Assembly: GCA_027482905.1 (NCBI GenBank)
Contig: JAIXVP010000368.1
Coordinates: 1 to 46,711 of the forward strand
Direction of reading: 5' to 3'
DNA from: Opitutaceae bacterium
GTDB taxonomy: Bacteria > Verrucomicrobiota > Verrucomicrobiia > Opitutales > Opitutaceae
DNA: 46,711 nt
Both the position numbers and the translations under genes were made by a program. Positions 1 through 7,783 of the stretch are shown here, piece after piece. The notes under the pieces are model-generated. The model was not told the DNA's origin. It saw only the letters and a program-made list of their open reading frames with translations, and did no database searches. The first letter of the stretch is position 1, and the number at the start of each line of letters is the position of its first letter.

Positions 1-1
1 C

Positions 2-394
2 TCGGTCGACCGCGTGGACCAGCTCAAGCAGGCGCTGGGCAAGGACCTGACCGTGCTCAGCGGCGACGACGCCCTCACCCTGCCCTTCATGGCGGTCGGC
101 GCCGAGGGTGTCATCAGCGTCGCCTCCAACCTCCTTCCGCGCGAAGTCGGCCGCCTGGTCGATCTCGCGCTGGCCAACGATTTCGCCAAGGCCACCGCCG
201 CCCACCGCCGGCTCTACCCGGTCTTCAAGTCCCTCTTCCTCGAACCCAATCCGGTGCCGGTCAAGTTCGCGATGCAGCAGGCCGGCCTGATCGGTTCCGC
301 CGAGGTGCGCGGGCCGTTAAGCCCGATCACCAAACCCACCAAGACCGCCGTGCTTGCCGCCCTGGCGGCCTTCGAGGCCGCCGCCAAAAAGTAA
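2..394 (+). CDS. dapA: 4-hydroxy-tetrahydrodipicolinate synthase, C-terminal part
   Basis: This is the last 130 residues of DapA, which condenses pyruvate with aspartate semialdehyde in lysine and diaminopimelate synthesis in the cytoplasm. The frame is open to the left edge, so the N-terminal half with the Schiff-base lysine lies outside the window. The visible part holds the conserved SGDDALTLPFMAVGAEGVIS stretch followed by ASN, then the helical C-terminal domain including EPNPVPVKFAMQ. The ending at LSPITKPTKTAVLAAL is usual for the family. dapB follows after 4 nt, so the two are probably co-transcribed. Confidence 0.95.
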   Translation, partial: SVDRVDQLKQALGKDLTVLSGDDALTLPFMAVGAEGVISVASNLLPREVGRLVDLALANDFAKATAAHRRLYPVFKSLFLEPNPVPVKFAMQQAGLIGSAEVRGPLSPITKPTKTAVLAALAAFEAAAKK

Positions 395-398
395 ACCC

Positions 399-1130
399 AT
401 GCCCACGCGCATCACCCTCATCGGAGCCAAGGGCCGCATGGGCCAGGCCAACCTCGCCGCCGCCCGCGAGGCGGGCGCCGTCGTCGTCGCCGCGCTTGAC
501 CAGGGCGACGACCTCGCCGCCGGCGTCGCCGCCGCCGACGTGGTCGTGGACTTCAGCTTCCACGCCGCCACCGCCGAGATCATCCGTCTCTGCGTCGCCC
601 ACCAAAAAGCCCTCGTGATCGGCACCACCGGCCATGCCGCCGAGGAGAAAAAACATCTGCTGACCGAGGCCGCGCGCATCCCCTGCGTGTGGTCCGGCAA
701 CTACTCCGTCGGCGTGAACCTGCTCTTCGCCCTGACCCGCCGCGCCGCCTCCGTGCTCGGGAGCGACTACGACGCCGAGGTCGTGGAGATGCACCACCGC
801 TTCAAAAAAGACGCCCCCAGCGGCACCGCCGCCCGCCTGCTCGAAATCATCCTCGAGGAACGCAAACTCGGCGCCGAGGCCTTGCGCCACGGTCGCGAGG
901 GCATCACCGGCGAACGCACCGCCACCGAGGTCGGCATCCACGCCCTGCGAGGCGGAGACGTCGTCGGCGACCACACCGTGATGTTCGCCGCCCTCGGCGA
1001 ACGCGTGGAGCTCGTCCACAAGGCCTCCGATCGCGGCATCTTCGCCCGCGGCGCCGTCCGCGCCGCCGCCTGGGTGGTCGGCCGCCCCGCCGGCGTCTAC
1101 GATATGCAGGACGTGCTGAGCCTGCGCTAA
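399..1130 (+). CDS. dapB: 4-hydroxy-tetrahydrodipicolinate reductase
   Basis: DapB uses NAD(P)H to reduce the product of DapA to tetrahydrodipicolinate. The 243-residue protein starts with a Rossmann nucleotide-binding motif (GAKGRMG, residues 9-15). It carries the DapB signature EVVEMHHRFKKDAPSGTA around residues 127-144, with the catalytic His pair at 132-133 and the Lys pair at 136-137. Length is slightly below the roughly 270 residues of the E. coli enzyme, as in many bacteria. The ATG at 399 is chosen because the Rossmann strand begins at once (MPTRITLIGAKG). A longer upstream reading overlaps dapA and has no family similarity. No Shine-Dalgarno sequence is evident. Confidence 0.97.
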   Translation: MPTRITLIGAKGRMGQANLAAAREAGAVVVAALDQGDDLAAGVAAADVVVDFSFHAATAEIIRLCVAHQKALVIGTTGHAAEEKKHLLTEAARIPCVWSGNYSVGVNLLFALTRRAASVLGSDYDAEVVEMHHRFKKDAPSGTAARLLEIILEERKLGAEALRHGREGITGERTATEVGIHALRGGDVVGDHTVMFAALGERVELVHKASDRGIFARGAVRAAAWVVGRPAGVYDMQDVLSLR

Positions 1131-1145
1131 GGGCGCAGACTCAGG

Positions 1146-1269
1146 AATGACCAATGCCAAATGACCAATTCCCAATGACCGGAACCGCCGAACACCCGTC
1201 GTTCGCGATGATTTGTCCTCGGTCCTACGCCATTAGTCATTGGACATTGGACATTGGTCATTGGTCATT
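1146..1269. repeat. Imperfect inverted repeat built of CATTGG(T/A)-type units
   Basis: Two arms, 1146-1180 and 1235-1269, are made of tandem short units of the ATTGGTC/ATTGGAC type. On my hand alignment they can pair at about 29 of 35 positions around a loop of about 54 nt. The composition is AT-rich against a very GC-rich background. The right arm ends six bases before the ruvA start codon, so any hairpin in the dapB-ruvA message would lie directly against ruvA initiation. It resembles the dispersed short intergenic repeats found in many bacterial genomes. It could be a non-autonomous element or a transcript-stabilising structure. Confidence 0.7.
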
Positions 1270-1275
1270 GTCCCT

Positions 1276-1890
1276 ATGATCACCTCCATCCAAGGCCTCC
1301 TCACCGAATGCACCCCGCTGCGCGCCGTGGTTGAGCTGAACGGCTTCGGCTACGAGGTGAACATCCCCGTCACCACCGCCGAAAAACTCCCGGCACCCGG
1401 CGCCCAGGTGAAGCTCCACACCTTGGTTATCTACCGCGAGGACGCCCAGACCCTTTACGGTTTCGCGTCTCCGGCGGAGCGGGACTTTTTCCGCCTGATG
1501 ATCGAGACCGTCTCCGGCGTGGGCCCCAAGCTCGCGCTCACCATCATGAGCCGCATGTCCCTCGCCGTGCTCGAGGGCGCGATACGCGACGGCGACGTAA
1601 ACTCCCTCTCGAAATGCCCCGGCATCGGCAAAAAAACCGCCGAGCGCCTGGTGGTGGAACTGCGCGCCAAGGTCGGCGCGAGCGCCGGCCTCTCGCCCGT
1701 CGCCGGCCCGGCCGGGAGCGAGGCCGCCGTGGCGCCGTCCGGCGACACCACCCTCCGCGACGCGATTCTGGCCCTTACCGCGCTGGGCTACAAACAGGCG
1801 GACGCCGACGCGGCGGTGCGTCGCGCCCAGATCGCCCTCGGCGCGGGTGCGACCACGGAAAAGTTGATCAAGCGCGCCCTGACCGGCTGA
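1276..1890 (+). CDS. ruvA: Holliday junction branch migration protein RuvA
   Basis: RuvA binds four-way DNA junctions and loads the RuvB motor during recombinational repair. The 204-residue length matches the family (about 200). The N-terminal OB fold is recognisable (MITSIQGLL, then LHTLVIYREDAQTLYGF). Two helix-hairpin-helix motifs follow (VSGVGPKLAL and CPGIGKKTAERLVVEL). A flexible linker and the C-terminal RuvB-binding domain (DAILALTALGYKQADADAAVRRA) complete it. The ATG at 1276 is chosen because RuvA proteins begin MI-x-x-(I/L)-x-G; the longer frame runs into the upstream CATTGG repeat. ruvB and ruvC are not adjacent in this window. Confidence 0.97.
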   Translation: MITSIQGLLTECTPLRAVVELNGFGYEVNIPVTTAEKLPAPGAQVKLHTLVIYREDAQTLYGFASPAERDFFRLMIETVSGVGPKLALTIMSRMSLAVLEGAIRDGDVNSLSKCPGIGKKTAERLVVELRAKVGASAGLSPVAGPAGSEAAVAPSGDTTLRDAILALTALGYKQADADAAVRRAQIALGAGATTEKLIKRALTG

Positions 1891-1905
1891 GCGCTCAAAC
1901 CGGTC
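1881..1905. terminator. Hairpin over the ruvA stop codon, possible bidirectional terminator
   Basis: GACCGG at 1881-1886 pairs with CCGGTC at 1900-1905, and the sequence between contains the palindrome TGAGCGCTCA (1888-1897). The structure covers the ruvA stop codon and sits in the short gap between convergent genes. There is no T-run on either strand, so it is terminator-like only. Confidence 0.35.
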
Positions 1906-1911
1906 GGGAGA

Positions 1912-2649
1912 TTACCGCTCGAAGGTGTAGGACGCGCCCTGCACCTGATAACCGGATTGCCCGGCCCAGGCGTTGATCGGGCGACCGGAAAACTCGCGCG
2001 GCGCGGACGCGGCGCGATTCCACTCCGCCAGAGTCGAGGCGCTCACATCCGGCTCCCAAGTCGAAGCGAGGATGGGGCCGGACTCCTCGCGCACGACTTC
2101 GGGGCCTTCGGACCAGCGGGAGAGCGAACCGCTCGCGCCACGCTCCGGAGCAATGCCCAAGGCGGCGAGGGTGAGGTGCTCGGGCACGCGGACGTGCGCG
2201 CGCGCCGGCGCGGCCTCGGCGACCAACAGCGGGGCAGGCGCGGCGGCCTGCCGGGCGAGACGAACGGTAGGCTCCGGGACGGCGTCGGTGTTGACCACCA
2301 AAGCGGGCTGGCTGACGCGGGCGACGACCAGGGCCACGGCGGCGGCCAGCCCCACCGGAACACCCCAGGTGCGCCAGCCGACGACCGGCGCGGCGCGACC
2401 GGCGCGGCGGACCATGCGGTCCTCGGCTTGGCGGAGCGAACGGACGAGGGCGTCGGGCGCAGGCGCGTCCTGGGCGGAGCGGCGGAAAAGCTCGGCGCAA
2501 CCGCGCTGCATCGCGGCGTAGGATTGGAAGGTGCGGCGGCGGGCCGGATCGGCGGCAAGTGCCCGCTCGAGCAGCGCGGCTTCCTCGGCGGAAAGACGGT
2601 GGTCCAGGTGAAGGTTGAGCAGTTCCTTGAATTTGGCGTCGTCTATCAT
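1912..2649 (-). CDS. Anti-sigma factor-like membrane protein
   Basis: A 245-residue protein whose start overlaps the stop of the ECF sigma gene by ATGA, which implies translational coupling and a sigma/anti-sigma pair. The N-terminal 60 residues (MIDDAKFKELLNLHLDHRLS, then AEEAALLERAL) look like the short helical sigma-binding domain of anti-sigma factors. I see no zinc-binding HxxxCxxC motif. One membrane segment is predicted at about residues 95-111 (WGVPVGLAAAVALVVAR). About 130 residues beyond it are probably periplasmic, rich in Ala, Pro and Arg, with no recognised fold. The expected role is to hold the sigma factor at the membrane until a signal is received. The assignment rests on context, the coupled start and the topology. 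Confidence 0.75.
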   Translation of the reverse strand: MIDDAKFKELLNLHLDHRLSAEEAALLERALAADPARRRTFQSYAAMQRGCAELFRRSAQDAPAPDALVRSLRQAEDRMVRRAGRAAPVVGWRTWGVPVGLAAAVALVVARVSQPALVVNTDAVPEPTVRLARQAAAPAPLLVAEAAPARAHVRVPEHLTLAALGIAPERGASGSLSRWSEGPEVVREESGPILASTWEPDVSASTLAEWNRAASAPREFSGRPINAWAGQSGYQVQGASYTFER

Positions 2650-3248
2650 TGGTCGTCTTCTCCGATCAGTTCACGTAGGCTGTCGCGGGCGCGGGCGATG
2701 CGGCTCTTCACCGTGCCGACCGAAATGCCGAGGATGCCGGAAATCTCCTCGTAGGACAGGTTCTTCACATTGCGCAGGATCAGGATTTCGCGGTGTTTGG
2801 CACTCAATTTCTCCATGCCGACGGCGATGCGGTCCACGAGTTCCTGGGTGACGGTGACGTCCTCGGGGGACTCGGATTCGCCGACAAACACTTCGGAGAG
2901 CGGCGTGTCGTTGTCCGCTCCGACCGGTTGGTCGAAGGACACGGTGCGGTCACGCTTGCGGCGCCACCAATACCAGTAGCGATTGCGAGCGAGGTTGGTC
3001 GCTATCTGGTAGAGCCAGGTCGAAAAGGCCGAATCGCCCCGAAAATTCGCGAGGCCGCGGTGGGCGCGGATGAAGGCGTCCTGCGTCACCTCCTCGGCGT
3101 CCTGCTGGTTGCGCAGGAGTTGATGCACCATGCCGTAGATCCGGTCCCAGTGCCGCGAGACCATCTCGTCGAAAGCGGCGGGGTCCCCGCTGCGAAAGCG
3201 GTCGACCAATATCCGGTCCAAGGCGACTTCTTGCGATTTGGCGGTCAT
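2646..3248 (-). CDS. ECF-type RNA polymerase sigma factor (RpoE-like)
   Basis: A 200-residue group-4 sigma factor. Region 2 spans about residues 20-90 (DRFRSGDPAAFDEMVSRHWD, with DAEEVTQDAFIRAHRGL and the DNA-melting part FSTWLYQIATNLARNR). Region 4 spans about 140-195 (LSAKHREILILRNVKNLSYE followed by the helix-turn-helix ISGILGISVGTVKSRIARAR). The start at 3248 is preferred because GGCGGAAG lies upstream at usable spacing and the length is typical for ECF factors. In-frame ATGs at 3368 and 3413 would add a Pro/Ala-rich tail of 40-55 residues, which cannot be ruled out. It lies at the end of the leftward acylphosphatase/ABC/TPR block and is coupled to the anti-sigma gene. Confidence 0.93.
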   Translation of the reverse strand: MTAKSQEVALDRILVDRFRSGDPAAFDEMVSRHWDRIYGMVHQLLRNQQDAEEVTQDAFIRAHRGLANFRGDSAFSTWLYQIATNLARNRYWYWWRRKRDRTVSFDQPVGADNDTPLSEVFVGESESPEDVTVTQELVDRIAVGMEKLSAKHREILILRNVKNLSYEEISGILGISVGTVKSRIARARDSLRELIGEDDQ

Positions 3249-3473
3249 GATTTCTTCCGCCTTCTGACGCGTGGCGGCGACAAATGTTCCGTCCGTCGCG
3301 GAGGCGGCCGGCGCCGGCTCGGGCGCGAGGCCATCCGCCTCGCGGGGCGGCCGGGACGGTGAACTCATGGGACGACCAAAAAGCCGTCCGGAGGTCCTTC
3401 CTGTCAATCGCATGCGGACTCCGCGCCCGGAAAATACCCGGAAGGGAATCCGTCCGAGTGACAGCGTCTCCGC

Positions 3474-4310
3474 TCAGGGCGCGGGGGGGGCGGCGGGGAG
3501 CACCGGGGCGGATGCGTGGCGAGGCTGAAACCGCTGCGTCTCCGGGATGCCCATCTCTTCTTCCAACTCGCGGATACGGCCAAGCACCACGTCGGGCATG
3601 GCCCCGATATCGTTGGTCGGCAGCGTGGGGTGCAGCTGTTTGAGGAAGGCGTAGGCCTCGGCGTTGCGCCCGAGTTTTCGCAGCAATTCGGCGTGGATCC
3701 GAGCGGCGTAAAAAGGGGCGTCCGGATGACGGGAGGCCTCGAGGTAGAGCTTGGCCGCGGTCTCGTTGTCCTTGAGCCGGTTGAGGTGCACGTTGGCAAT
3801 CTCAAGGATGAGAAGGGGTTCGCCGGGGTGAAACTCCAACGCGTTTTCGAGGTATTTGATCGCGACGGAGGATTGTTCCTCGTCGAAGCGGCGCTTTACC
3901 GCGTCCGGCACCGCGTCGTAGCCGCCGGCCTTGTCGATACGCCAGTTCGGCATGTCGTAGGCGATCATGCGGCTGCCGTTCAGCCAGAAGTAGAGCGGAC
4001 GCGGGTCGATCGCGGTGACCAACTTGATCGAGGTCTGCGTGCCGGGCAGGTCGTTGCCCTCCCAGATCGTGTTGGTGCGAATCCAAAACAGGTCGGCCAC
4101 GATGGCGCGAAACCCGCCAAGCAGGCCGACGGTCACGCCCTGCCCGAGCGCATCTTTCAGCGACTCGAGACGCAGCGCGGGCTGGCCGGCGCGGATCGAC
4201 TGCCACGCGGGAGCCTCCAACGGGCGCAGGGCCACGCCGGCGGCGAAGAGCCCCAGGGCGACGACCGCGCCGGTGCGAAACGGACGAAGGGCGGCGGAAT
4301 CAAATCTCAC
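3474..4310 (-). CDS. Membrane-anchored tetratricopeptide-type protein
   Basis: A 278-residue protein with one N-terminal hydrophobic segment (FRTGAVVALGLFAAGVAL, about residues 9-27) followed by a soluble helical region. The part from about residue 140 (KYLENALEFHPGEPLLILEI, then LYLEASRHPDAPFYAARIHA and LLRKLGRNAEAYAFLKQLHP) has the spacing of tetratricopeptide helices. The tail is Pro/Ala-rich. I start it at the GTG at 4310, inside the last codons of the permease gene (11-nt overlap). An in-frame ATG at 4343 is the alternative. Position behind an ABC-2 permease suggests an accessory subunit of that transporter. The specific function is unknown. Confidence 0.75.
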   Translation of the reverse strand: MRFDSAALRPFRTGAVVALGLFAAGVALRPLEAPAWQSIRAGQPALRLESLKDALGQGVTVGLLGGFRAIVADLFWIRTNTIWEGNDLPGTQTSIKLVTAIDPRPLYFWLNGSRMIAYDMPNWRIDKAGGYDAVPDAVKRRFDEEQSSVAIKYLENALEFHPGEPLLILEIANVHLNRLKDNETAAKLYLEASRHPDAPFYAARIHAELLRKLGRNAEAYAFLKQLHPTLPTNDIGAMPDVVLGRIRELEEEMGIPETQRFQPRHASAPVLPAAPPAP

Positions 4311-5142
4311 GGTTGCGGAAGCTATACACGGCCAGACCACCAATCACCCCGATGTAGGCCACGGCGTAACCGGCGACCTGGAGGGCGACGATAGGCGACA
4401 CCCCCGCGCCCTGCCCGATCTGGTCGGCCAGGTTGAAGAGTTGGAAATTGGGAAACACAAAACCGAGGACCCGCACCACCAGCCCGACCAGAGGGTTGTC
4501 CACGTTGCCCCAAGCGTCGCGGGCGAGGTATTGCAAATGGCAGATCACCAAAACAAAAAAACCGGTCACGACCGTGAACAGGTTGGTGTTGGAGAAGCTC
4601 GCGATGAGCAGCACGATGGCCGCCAGCACGCCGAATTTCAGCCACTGCAGGACCCCCACCACGACCAGGTCCCCATAGGCGATCAGGCGGCCGTTGGCGA
4701 AATCCTCGGGCCGTATGTCCATCAATTGCCCTTCCCGGTGCCAGAGCAGCGCCATCATCAGGCCGATGGTCAGCGCGCAAAACACCCCGATCACCGCGAA
4801 CACGCCCAGAAACTTGCCGAAGACAAACTCCGCACGCCAGAGCGGCTTGGCCAGGAGGGTGAGCGCGGTGCGGTTCTCGATCTCGCTGAAAAAGAGCTGC
4901 GCGGTGGTCGCGATCGTCAGGGCCGAGCCAAAGAAAATCAGCGCGCCGAAACCAAAGTCCGAGATGAACTTCAACTCGGACGACCCGAAGTTGAACTCGC
5001 GGAAAAACTGCGCGCTGGCGACCAGACCGACGGCGAGCAAGAGTAGAAAATTAAACAACTTCTGGCGCACGGCCTCCAGAAAAGTGTTCCCGGCGATCAA
5101 GCTCAGACGGGAAAAGGAAAAGGGAACGGATGCGACGCTCAT
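4300..5142 (-). CDS. ABC-2 type transporter permease
   Basis: A 280-residue integral membrane protein with about six hydrophobic segments. It begins SRLSLIAGNTFLEAVRQKLF, the usual opening of ABC-2 permeases of the NatB/YhaP/GldF type. The motif IENRTALTLLAKPLWRAEFV precedes the second membrane segment and is typical of the family. It should pair with the ATPase encoded just upstream (102-nt gap) as an exporter or membrane-remodelling complex. The substrate cannot be read from the sequence. It overlaps the TPR gene downstream. Confidence 0.9.
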   Translation of the reverse strand: MSVASVPFSFSRLSLIAGNTFLEAVRQKLFNFLLLLAVGLVASAQFFREFNFGSSELKFISDFGFGALIFFGSALTIATTAQLFFSEIENRTALTLLAKPLWRAEFVFGKFLGVFAVIGVFCALTIGLMMALLWHREGQLMDIRPEDFANGRLIAYGDLVVVGVLQWLKFGVLAAIVLLIASFSNTNLFTVVTGFFVLVICHLQYLARDAWGNVDNPLVGLVVRVLGFVFPNFQLFNLADQIGQGAGVSPIVALQVAGYAVAYIGVIGGLAVYSFRNREI

Positions 5143-5244
5143 GGACGGTGACGGGGCGGGGGCGAAAAAGGGGCGGCGGAAAGAGAAAAACGAGAAAAGG
5201 GAACGCGGTGAGATACCTTGCGAAAGGGACGGTGTCGCGGTCGT

Positions 5245-6159
5245 TCAGGGTTTGGCGTCGAGCGGAACCTCGTTCGAGCCCACGCCCGCCGAGGCGCCAC
5301 CGGGACGGCCGGGGCGCGAGACCTTGCTGAGGAAGAGTTGGTCCAGCCGCGCGCGCGGTTGCTCGACGGCGTTGAGGGTGTGCCCGCGCGCCGCCAGCCA
5401 GCCCCGCAGGGCCTCCAAATCCGCCTCGGGCAAAGGATCCACGATCAGGGCCTGGCGGTCGCGCTGCCCGACCAGCTCGAGCACCGAGCCCTCGACGATC
5501 AACTTGCCCCGGTCGAGGATGGCCACGCGGTCGCAGACATCCTCGATCTGCGCCAGCAAGTGCGACGTGATGAGCACCGTTTTACCCTGGTGTTTGAGCT
5601 TCCGGATGAGTTCGCACATCTCGGCCGAACCCACCGGGTCTACGCCGGCCGTGGGTTCGTCCAACACGATGAGCTTGGGGTCGTGCACCAAAGCTTGGGC
5701 GAGGCCGATGCGCTGGAGCATGCCCTTCGAATACGTGCCGACCCGGCGGTCGGCGGCGCCGGAAAGCCCCACCCAATCGATCACCTCGTCGACGCGGGCC
5801 TTGAGCGTGGCCCCCGATACGCCGCAGACCCGCGCGTAAAACTTAACCAGCTCCCGCCCGCTGAGATAACGATAAAAATAAGGCGCCTCGGGCAGGTAGC
5901 CCACGTTGCGTCGCGCCTCGACCCGGTTGGCCGGCACGCCAAACACCCGCACGTCGCCCACGGTCGCATCCAACAAGCCGAGGATGATTTTGATCGTGGT
6001 GGACTTGCCGGAGCCGTTGGGGCCCAGCAAGCCATAGACCTGCCCCTCGGCGACCTCCAGATTCAAGGCGTCGACCGCGCGGAGTTTCACCCCGCGCAGC
6101 GTGACGGAGAAGTCCTTGGTCAAGCCTTGGATGGAAATGGCGGAAACGGATGGGCTCAT
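5245..6159 (-). CDS. ABC transporter ATP-binding protein
   Basis: A 304-residue ATPase with every expected motif: Walker A GPNGSGKS (46-53), signature YSKGMLQR (143-150), Walker B LIVLDE (163-168), and the H-loop in VLITSHLL. The C-terminal 80 residues (IVEGSVLELVGQRDRQALIV onwards) form the extension typical of ABC-2 exporter ATPases of the CcmA/NatA type. I start at the ATG at 6159 (MSPSVSAISIQGLTKDF) because the first strand of the ATPase fold follows. An upstream in-frame ATG at 6270 would add a Pro-rich tail overlapping the acylphosphatase gene. The permease is encoded downstream. Confidence 0.95.
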   Translation of the reverse strand: MSPSVSAISIQGLTKDFSVTLRGVKLRAVDALNLEVAEGQVYGLLGPNGSGKSTTIKIILGLLDATVGDVRVFGVPANRVEARRNVGYLPEAPYFYRYLSGRELVKFYARVCGVSGATLKARVDEVIDWVGLSGAADRRVGTYSKGMLQRIGLAQALVHDPKLIVLDEPTAGVDPVGSAEMCELIRKLKHQGKTVLITSHLLAQIEDVCDRVAILDRGKLIVEGSVLELVGQRDRQALIVDPLPEADLEALRGWLAARGHTLNAVEQPRARLDQLFLSKVSRPGRPGGASAGVGSNEVPLDAKP

Positions 6160-6214
6160 CGGGGGAACGGGCGGGGGCGGAAGAAGAGGAACGCGTGAAA
6201 CCGGTGGAAAGGAA

Positions 6215-6493
6215 TCAACGTAGGGCGAAACCTTGGAACTGTGCGACGCGGATTTGTTGCACGCGCTCAATATTTCTCACGTGGCCATGCAACCGGTCGA
6301 GCACCCCGGCCACGAACGCCTCCACCGCCTCGGACGCGCCCTCGACCTCCAAGCGCACGCGCCCGTCGGTCAAATTCATCACAAAGCCCGCCACCTCATA
6401 TTCTTTCGCCACCTGCAAGGTCGCCTGCCGGAAACCCACGCCCTGCACATGACCCGAAAAATGAACGCTGAGATGAACGACGGAGGGGGGCAT
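6215..6493 (-). CDS. acyP: Acylphosphatase
   Basis: A 92-residue enzyme that hydrolyses carboxyl-phosphate bonds such as acetyl phosphate in the cytoplasm. Its length is exactly that of the family. The signature HFSGHVQGVGFRQAT contains the phosphate-binding Arg at residue 22, and the catalytic Asn is in GFVMNLTDGRV (residue 40). It is the first gene of the leftward block, 55 nt before the ABC ATPase start. Confidence 0.96.
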   Translation of the reverse strand: MPPSVVHLSVHFSGHVQGVGFRQATLQVAKEYEVAGFVMNLTDGRVRLEVEGASEAVEAFVAGVLDRLHGHVRNIERVQQIRVAQFQGFALR

Positions 6494-6637
6494 GAAAATT
6501 TCGACGCGAATTCCTCACAAAGGGTAAGACGTTGCAGGATTTCAACCTGTAATCGACCCCACCCCGCGCCGCGCCTTTCCATCCCGATCGCGGGTTTTTC
6601 CCGTTGCGTTTACCCTGCGACGAAACATGGTGCGCCG

Positions 6638-6652
6638 AGGATCGCCGATCCT
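6638..6652. promoter_or_regulatory. Perfect 15-bp palindrome just upstream of the 6662 gene
   Basis: AGGATCG-C-CGATCCT is a perfect inverted repeat with a one-base centre. It ends nine bases before the ATG at 6662 and lies where a ribosome-binding site would be, in the intergenic gap shared with the divergent acylphosphatase gene. It fits an operator for a dimeric repressor. With a one-base centre it is less likely to be a good RNA hairpin. Confidence 0.4.
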
Positions 6653-6661
6653 TAAAAACCA

Positions 6662-7384
6662 ATGGGCAACACGAATTCCGAAAACCCGTCCGACAACGAC
6701 TGGGAAGATCGCGGTGAGCTGGTCTGGAATGAATTCGATTGGGAGCGTTACCTCCGCCAACAAGACGAGACCGTCTTGAAATATCTATCTTTTTACGAGG
6801 AACTTAAAACCACTCCCGAGCGCCTCGACGAGGCCGCCAAACGCATGGGTTGGGGCGTCGAGGAGTGGACCAGCGAGGCCGTGCTCGATGGCGACGACGA
6901 GGACGATGACGAGGATGAGGACGACGAGGCTTCCGAAGTGGATCTAGGCGACGAATCCGATCCCTACACGCTGCACAAAAACCCCATTTACGTCGCCACC
7001 CGCGCTTTGTTTCTCAGCCTCAAGCGGGCTTGGGAGCAACTGGCCGACGCGCCGGATCGCGTGCCCCAAAAGCTTGCCCTGAGCTATTACGCAGCGCTGC
7101 TCCGCACCGAGGACCAGGCCATGCAAGCCGTGTCCGCCCTCGATTTTGGCGACTACGCGATGGCTATCAGTCTCTTTAAGCGTGCCTTGCGGGATCTGAA
7201 TGCCACCCTCGCCGCCCTCCTCGCGGAGGAAAACGACGCCATTCGCTCCCTCGTCCACTACCGTGCCTTGGCTCTGCCGCGCCTCTTCGACCTGCGCGAA
7301 GTCTGGCTCCGCGTGATGAGCGAGTGCCGCGACGAACTCGCCCGCCCGTCATCCGAGGAGACCGACGAAGAGTCGGAGGATTGA
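6662..7384 (+). CDS. Acidic protein of unknown function
   Basis: A 240-residue soluble protein I do not recognise. Residues about 1-75 are rich in Trp and acidic residues (WNEFDWERYLRQQDETVLKY). A linker at about 77-95 is almost pure Asp/Glu. From about residue 100 there is a helical domain (NPIYVATRALFLSLKRAWEQ, ALSYYAALLRTEDQAMQAVS, ALDFGDYAMAISLFKRALRD) whose helices have the look of a TPR-like or four-helix fold. The tail is again acidic. There is no signal peptide or membrane segment. It starts 169 nt from the divergent acylphosphatase gene, behind a palindrome. The two-part layout with an acidic hinge suggests a protein-interaction role, which is only inference. Confidence 0.85.
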   Translation: MGNTNSENPSDNDWEDRGELVWNEFDWERYLRQQDETVLKYLSFYEELKTTPERLDEAAKRMGWGVEEWTSEAVLDGDDEDDDEDEDDEASEVDLGDESDPYTLHKNPIYVATRALFLSLKRAWEQLADAPDRVPQKLALSYYAALLRTEDQAMQAVSALDFGDYAMAISLFKRALRDLNATLAALLAEENDAIRSLVHYRALALPRLFDLREVWLRVMSECRDELARPSSEETDEESED

Positions 7385-7510
7385 TCTACCTAACCCGAGC
7401 GGAGGGACCAGTTCAGAGCGTGATTCCGCGCGTAGTTTTCATCACGAATGAAGTCCGATTCGGGACTCGGGCTCATCAAACCCTCCCGAACAGAGAGCTA
7501 GACTGAATTC

Positions 7511-7527
7511 AGTGCCTAACAGGCACT
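7511..7527. terminator. 7-bp stem hairpin downstream of tRNA-Val
   Basis: AGTGCCT (7511-7517) and AGGCACT (7521-7527) pair perfectly around a 3-nt loop, 7 nt beyond the CCA end of the minus-strand tRNA. No T-run follows on the minus strand, so it may be a processing or weak termination signal. Confidence 0.35.
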
Positions 7528-7534
7528 TCTAAAA

Positions 7535-7611
7535 TGGTGGACCCTACTGGACTCGAACCAGTGACCTCTTCCATGTCAAGGAAACGCTCTAACCAACTGA
7601 GCTAAGGGTCC
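7535..7611 (-). tRNA. tRNA-Val (anticodon GAC)
   Basis: The complement folds into a full 77-nt cloverleaf including an encoded CCA. The acceptor stem is GGACCCT/AGGGTCC, the D-arm is GCTC..GAGC, the anticodon stem is TTTCC/GGAAG with loop TTGACAT (anticodon GAC, reading GTC), the variable loop is 5 nt, and the T-arm ACTGG/CCAGT has loop TTCGAGT. It stands alone between the acidic protein gene and recN. Confidence 0.97.
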
Positions 7612-7783
7612 GGCAAACTTGGGAGGTAGAGTAAGGGACGCCCGCGCCGGCTCCCGCAAGAAAAAATCTCGCAAATCTCCGCGCCGCCCAGCGTCGCTCC
7701 GTCGAACTGGGTGAACCGCGCCGGATTCCGAGAACCCGCTTGCCCCCTCCCGCCCGCGTCGCTCACTCCCACCCATCCACGCC

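Noticed and set aside
1240-1275. Upstream ATG extension of ruvA (MDIGHWSLVIVP)
   Set aside because: These 12 codons are the CATTGG repeat read as protein; RuvA proteins begin at MI-x-x-I/L.
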